DNA of 8,825 nucleotides, taken from the NCBI GenBank assembly GCA_017547065.1, contig JAFYRC010000196.1, positions 1 to 8,825 on the forward strand, read 5' to 3'. Position numbers and translations under genes: made by a program. Position 1 is the stretch's first letter; the number at the start of each line of letters is the position of its first letter. The notes under the pieces were generated by a model that saw only the letters and a list, made by a program, of their open reading frames with translations, did not search any database and was not told where the DNA came from. This stretch comes from Tidjanibacter sp. GTDB lineage: Bacteria > Bacteroidota > Bacteroidia > Bacteroidales > Rikenellaceae. Of the stretch, positions 6,628 to 8,825 are shown piece by piece.

Positions 6628-8214
6628 ATGAAAAAATATATTGCACTGTTTTTCCTTGTCCTGGTAGGCTTTACCTCCTGTACGGATTTTCTTATGGAGG
6701 AGAACAAAACCCAGTATTCGCAGGACTACATTTTTAACTCGGAAGGTGGCTTGGGCCTTGCAGTAGCAGCCCTCTACACCCTGCATCGCAACTACCTCGG
6801 CGATGACTCCGAGAACAACACCACTTGGGCCGTAGAGCGTGGTACCGACATCGTTATGACCAACGGTGGTACCGGTAACTTCTATGGTATCTACGACCCC
6901 AACCACCTCAAACCCTCGGCTGCACAGGTGTCGAGGATGTGGAGTCGTATGTATCAGATCATCGGTAGGTGTAATGAGATCATCACCGCCGGTGAGCAGA
7001 TGGAACCCACTCCCGAGTTGAAGAAGAGCATCGCCGAGGCGAAGGCTTTCCGCGCACAGTCCTATTTCTTGTTGTTCCGTACCTACGACCGTATCTGGCT
7101 CAACACCGAGCCCGTGACTCCCGAGAATGTGAACGACAAGAGGGAGTATCGCCCTGCAACCCAGGACGAGGTTTATGAGCTTCTCTACTCCGACCTCCGC
7201 TATGCAGCAGAGAATTTGGATTGGACTTCGGAGCAGCCCGGTAGGTTTAACCAGGCAGCCGCTCGTAGTATCTTGGCAAAGGTGGCTCTCTGGAACAAAG
7301 ACTGGAAGACCGCTCTCAACCAGGCAGATACCATCGAGCTTGCAGGTCACTACAAACTCCTCGATTCGCCCAAGGCTGTCTTTGAGGGTGCGGACTTGAA
7401 TCACTCGGAGGCCCTGATGGTACAGCAGTGGAGCGAGAACCCCGGTGGTAACCTCTCGACTAGCACTCCCAAAGGACACCAGTTTGCAACCCTCTTTATT
7501 GCAATGTCTCGTTCGGTTATCGGCGGTACCAACGAGGAGGCTTGCTCGGTGGAGAACTGGGGCTACACCTTCGGTAGGTGCTTGCCTAACCCCTATTTGC
7601 TGTCGCTCTACGACAAAACCAAAGACGCTCGTTACAACGACTGGTTTATTCACCGCTACAAAAACACATCGAGCAAGGATGTAACTTATGGTAAGGTGAC
7701 CGTGAAACCCGGCGAGTACTTCCCCGCAACCAAGGATGGCGCAGTGGATAACTACAACCTTCCCGGCTGTACCAAACACGGCGACGTGACCACTCGTGAG
7801 CTCTTTGCTTCGAGGGGCTACAAGGATATCATCCTCTACCGTTTGGCAGATGTCTACATCATGGGTGCCGAGGCTGCTCTCCGCTTGGGCGACCAGACCA
7901 AAGCTAAATACTACTTCAACAAGACTTGGATGAGGGCAGGTAATGCCGAGTTTACCGGTGAACTGAGGATGCAGAACATCATCGACGAGGAGGCTCGTGA
8001 GATGTGCTTCGAGAACGACCGCTGGTACTTCCTCAAACGCCTCGGTTTGTTGATTGACCAGGTGAAGAAGTATGCAGGTAACGAGGGCTGGAACGCTTCG
8101 CTCACAGGCCGTACCAACCTTCCCGCCAACCCCCACTTTGTGCGTTGGCCCATTCCAGAGGAAGAGGTTATCAATATGGGTGCCGAGAACTTCCCCCAGA
8201 ATGTTGGTTACTAA
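6628..8214 (+). CDS. susD: SusD/RagB-family surface glycan-binding lipoprotein
   Basis: This 528-residue lipoprotein has an N-terminal export signal ending in the lipobox FTSC, with the lipidated cysteine at residue 18. The acidic stretch after it (TDFLMEEN) fits the Bacteroidota signal for surface exposure. SusD features visible are the N-terminal segment FNSEGGLGLAVAALY, the helical EAKAFRAQSYFLLFRTYDRIWL (about 137-158), LADVYIMGAEAALRLGD (about 406-422), IIDEEAREMCFENDRWYFLKRLGLL (about 451-475) and the terminal RWPIPEEEVINMGAENFPQNVGY. In the family SusD caps the SusC barrel and helps deliver ligand. It starts 14 nt after susC, the usual arrangement. The ATG is supported by a Shine-Dalgarno-like AAAGGAG and by the complete lipoprotein signal. 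Ligand specificity cannot be read from the sequence. Confidence 0.95.
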   Translation: MKKYIALFFLVLVGFTSCTDFLMEENKTQYSQDYIFNSEGGLGLAVAALYTLHRNYLGDDSENNTTWAVERGTDIVMTNGGTGNFYGIYDPNHLKPSAAQVSRMWSRMYQIIGRCNEIITAGEQMEPTPELKKSIAEAKAFRAQSYFLLFRTYDRIWLNTEPVTPENVNDKREYRPATQDEVYELLYSDLRYAAENLDWTSEQPGRFNQAAARSILAKVALWNKDWKTALNQADTIELAGHYKLLDSPKAVFEGADLNHSEALMVQQWSENPGGNLSTSTPKGHQFATLFIAMSRSVIGGTNEEACSVENWGYTFGRCLPNPYLLSLYDKTKDARYNDWFIHRYKNTSSKDVTYGKVTVKPGEYFPATKDGAVDNYNLPGCTKHGDVTTRELFASRGYKDIILYRLADVYIMGAEAALRLGDQTKAKYYFNKTWMRAGNAEFTGELRMQNIIDEEAREMCFENDRWYFLKRLGLLIDQVKKYAGNEGWNASLTGRTNLPANPHFVRWPIPEEEVINMGAENFPQNVGY

Positions 8215-8238
8215 TCTAACACTCCCCGCAAAGAAGAG

Positions 8239-8825
8239 ATGAAAAAACTATTTGTGATAATGATTGCACTCTGCGCTACGGTTGTGGCGCAGGGTGCCAC
8301 CATCAAAACCGATGTGTGCATCTATGGTGAGAGCGCATCGGGTGTTGTGGCGGCCATCCAGTCGGCAAGGCTCGGTAAGAAGACCGTGTTGGTGTCCAAG
8401 AACAGCCACGTTGGCGGCTTGGCAACTTCGGGTCTTACCGCTACCGACATCAACCGTCAGGACCAGGTGGGCGGTATTGCTGCCGAGTTCTATGGCCGTA
8501 TTTGGGACTACTATATCCAGCCCGAGGTTTGGCGCAACCAGACCCGCGAGGAGTTTATGGAGTCGAGCAAGAAACGCACCTTCACCGGTAAGAACGACGA
8601 TAGGCAGATTCAGTGGGTCTATGAGTCGGGCATTGCCGAGAAGATTATGAAACAGATGCTCGCTGAGGCAGGTGTGGAGGTTGTCTACGACGCTCCCCTT
8701 AACCTCGATAAAGGTGCCACCGTACGTGGTGGTAAGATTCAGGCCATCCACCTCCTCAATGGCGTGGATGTGAAGGCCAAGATGTTCCTCGACTGTTCCT
8801 ATGAGGGCGACCTGATGGCTGCGGC
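8239..8825 (+). CDS. Exported FAD-dependent oxidoreductase, PF12831-like (3' end missing)
   Basis: The frame starts at ATG 8239, 24 nt after the susD stop, and is still open at the right edge (195 complete codons). The first 19 or so residues (MKKLFVIMIALCATVVAQG) form a signal peptide. A Rossmann dinucleotide-binding fold follows immediately: VCIYGESASGVVAAIQSARLG, then KKTVLVSKNSHVGGLATSGL, which matches the FAD-binding start of the FAD_oxidored family. The last visible residues, FLDCSYEGDLMAA, match the (D/C)xYEGDLMAAAG motif of the same family. The first glycine triad reads G-E-S-A-S-G instead of the classic GxGxxG, which is common in this family. Family members in Bacteroidota often accompany glycan utilisation loci and are frequently annotated as xanthan lyase without evidence. 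The gene is probably in the susCD operon and may oxidise a sugar-related substrate outside the cytoplasm; this is inference. Confidence 0.85.
   Translation, partial: MKKLFVIMIALCATVVAQGATIKTDVCIYGESASGVVAAIQSARLGKKTVLVSKNSHVGGLATSGLTATDINRQDQVGGIAAEFYGRIWDYYIQPEVWRNQTREEFMESSKKRTFTGKNDDRQIQWVYESGIAEKIMKQMLAEAGVEVVYDAPLNLDKGATVRGGKIQAIHLLNGVDVKAKMFLDCSYEGDLMAA

Noticed and set aside
6610..8136. 508-codon open frame on the - strand opposite susD
   Set aside because: Shadow of susD in codon-aligned antisense; no signal peptide or domain, and susD is unambiguous.

Overview
The window reads as chromosomal DNA of a gut-type member of the Bacteroidota, probably order Bacteroidales. The evidence is a SusC/SusD outer-membrane pair, the batD-batE gene pair, a TTG-N20-TAnnTTTG promoter of the Bacteroidota type, and mostly A-rich or non-Shine-Dalgarno start regions. 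Base composition is moderately GC-rich for the group, which would fit an Alistipes-like or Muribaculaceae-like organism, but the genus cannot be fixed from this sequence alone.

Left block (1-3241, + strand): the 3' part of batD (its start lies upstream of the window), then batE, then recR, tightly spaced (35 and 19 nt) and closed by a strong intrinsic terminator that overlaps the end of recR. BatD and BatE are envelope proteins of the Bat (Bacteroides aerotolerance) operon. RecR is the recombination mediator that works with RecF/RecO. The operon therefore ends with a DNA-repair gene behind envelope stress genes.

Middle block (3242-3580): 339 nt with no recognised protein gene, but with clear organisation. 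It holds a good Bacteroidota promoter (3280-3310), about 115 nt that folds into a long interrupted rod (3323-3437), a 40-nt linker, and a second strong intrinsic terminator (3478-3514). Next come a short A-rich leader and susC. I read this as an independently transcribed structured RNA of about 200 nt, or a 5' leader/attenuator for the susC operon. It does not match any riboswitch class I can recall. It also contains a C9 tract, an alternative pairing partner for one helix, and an open frame of 52 codons whose stop lies in the terminator hairpin. This is the most interesting part of the window.

Right block (3581-8825, + strand): a susC-like TonB-dependent transporter, a susD-like lipoprotein 14 nt downstream, and 24 nt later the 5' part of an exported FAD-dependent oxidoreductase (PF12831-like) that runs off the right edge. 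Together they look like the start of a polysaccharide/glycan utilisation locus: SusD captures a ligand at the surface, SusC imports it, and the exported oxidoreductase may act on it. No HTCS, ECF sigma/anti-sigma or SusR-type regulator is visible in the window, so the leader region is the only visible candidate for local control. The substrate cannot be deduced.
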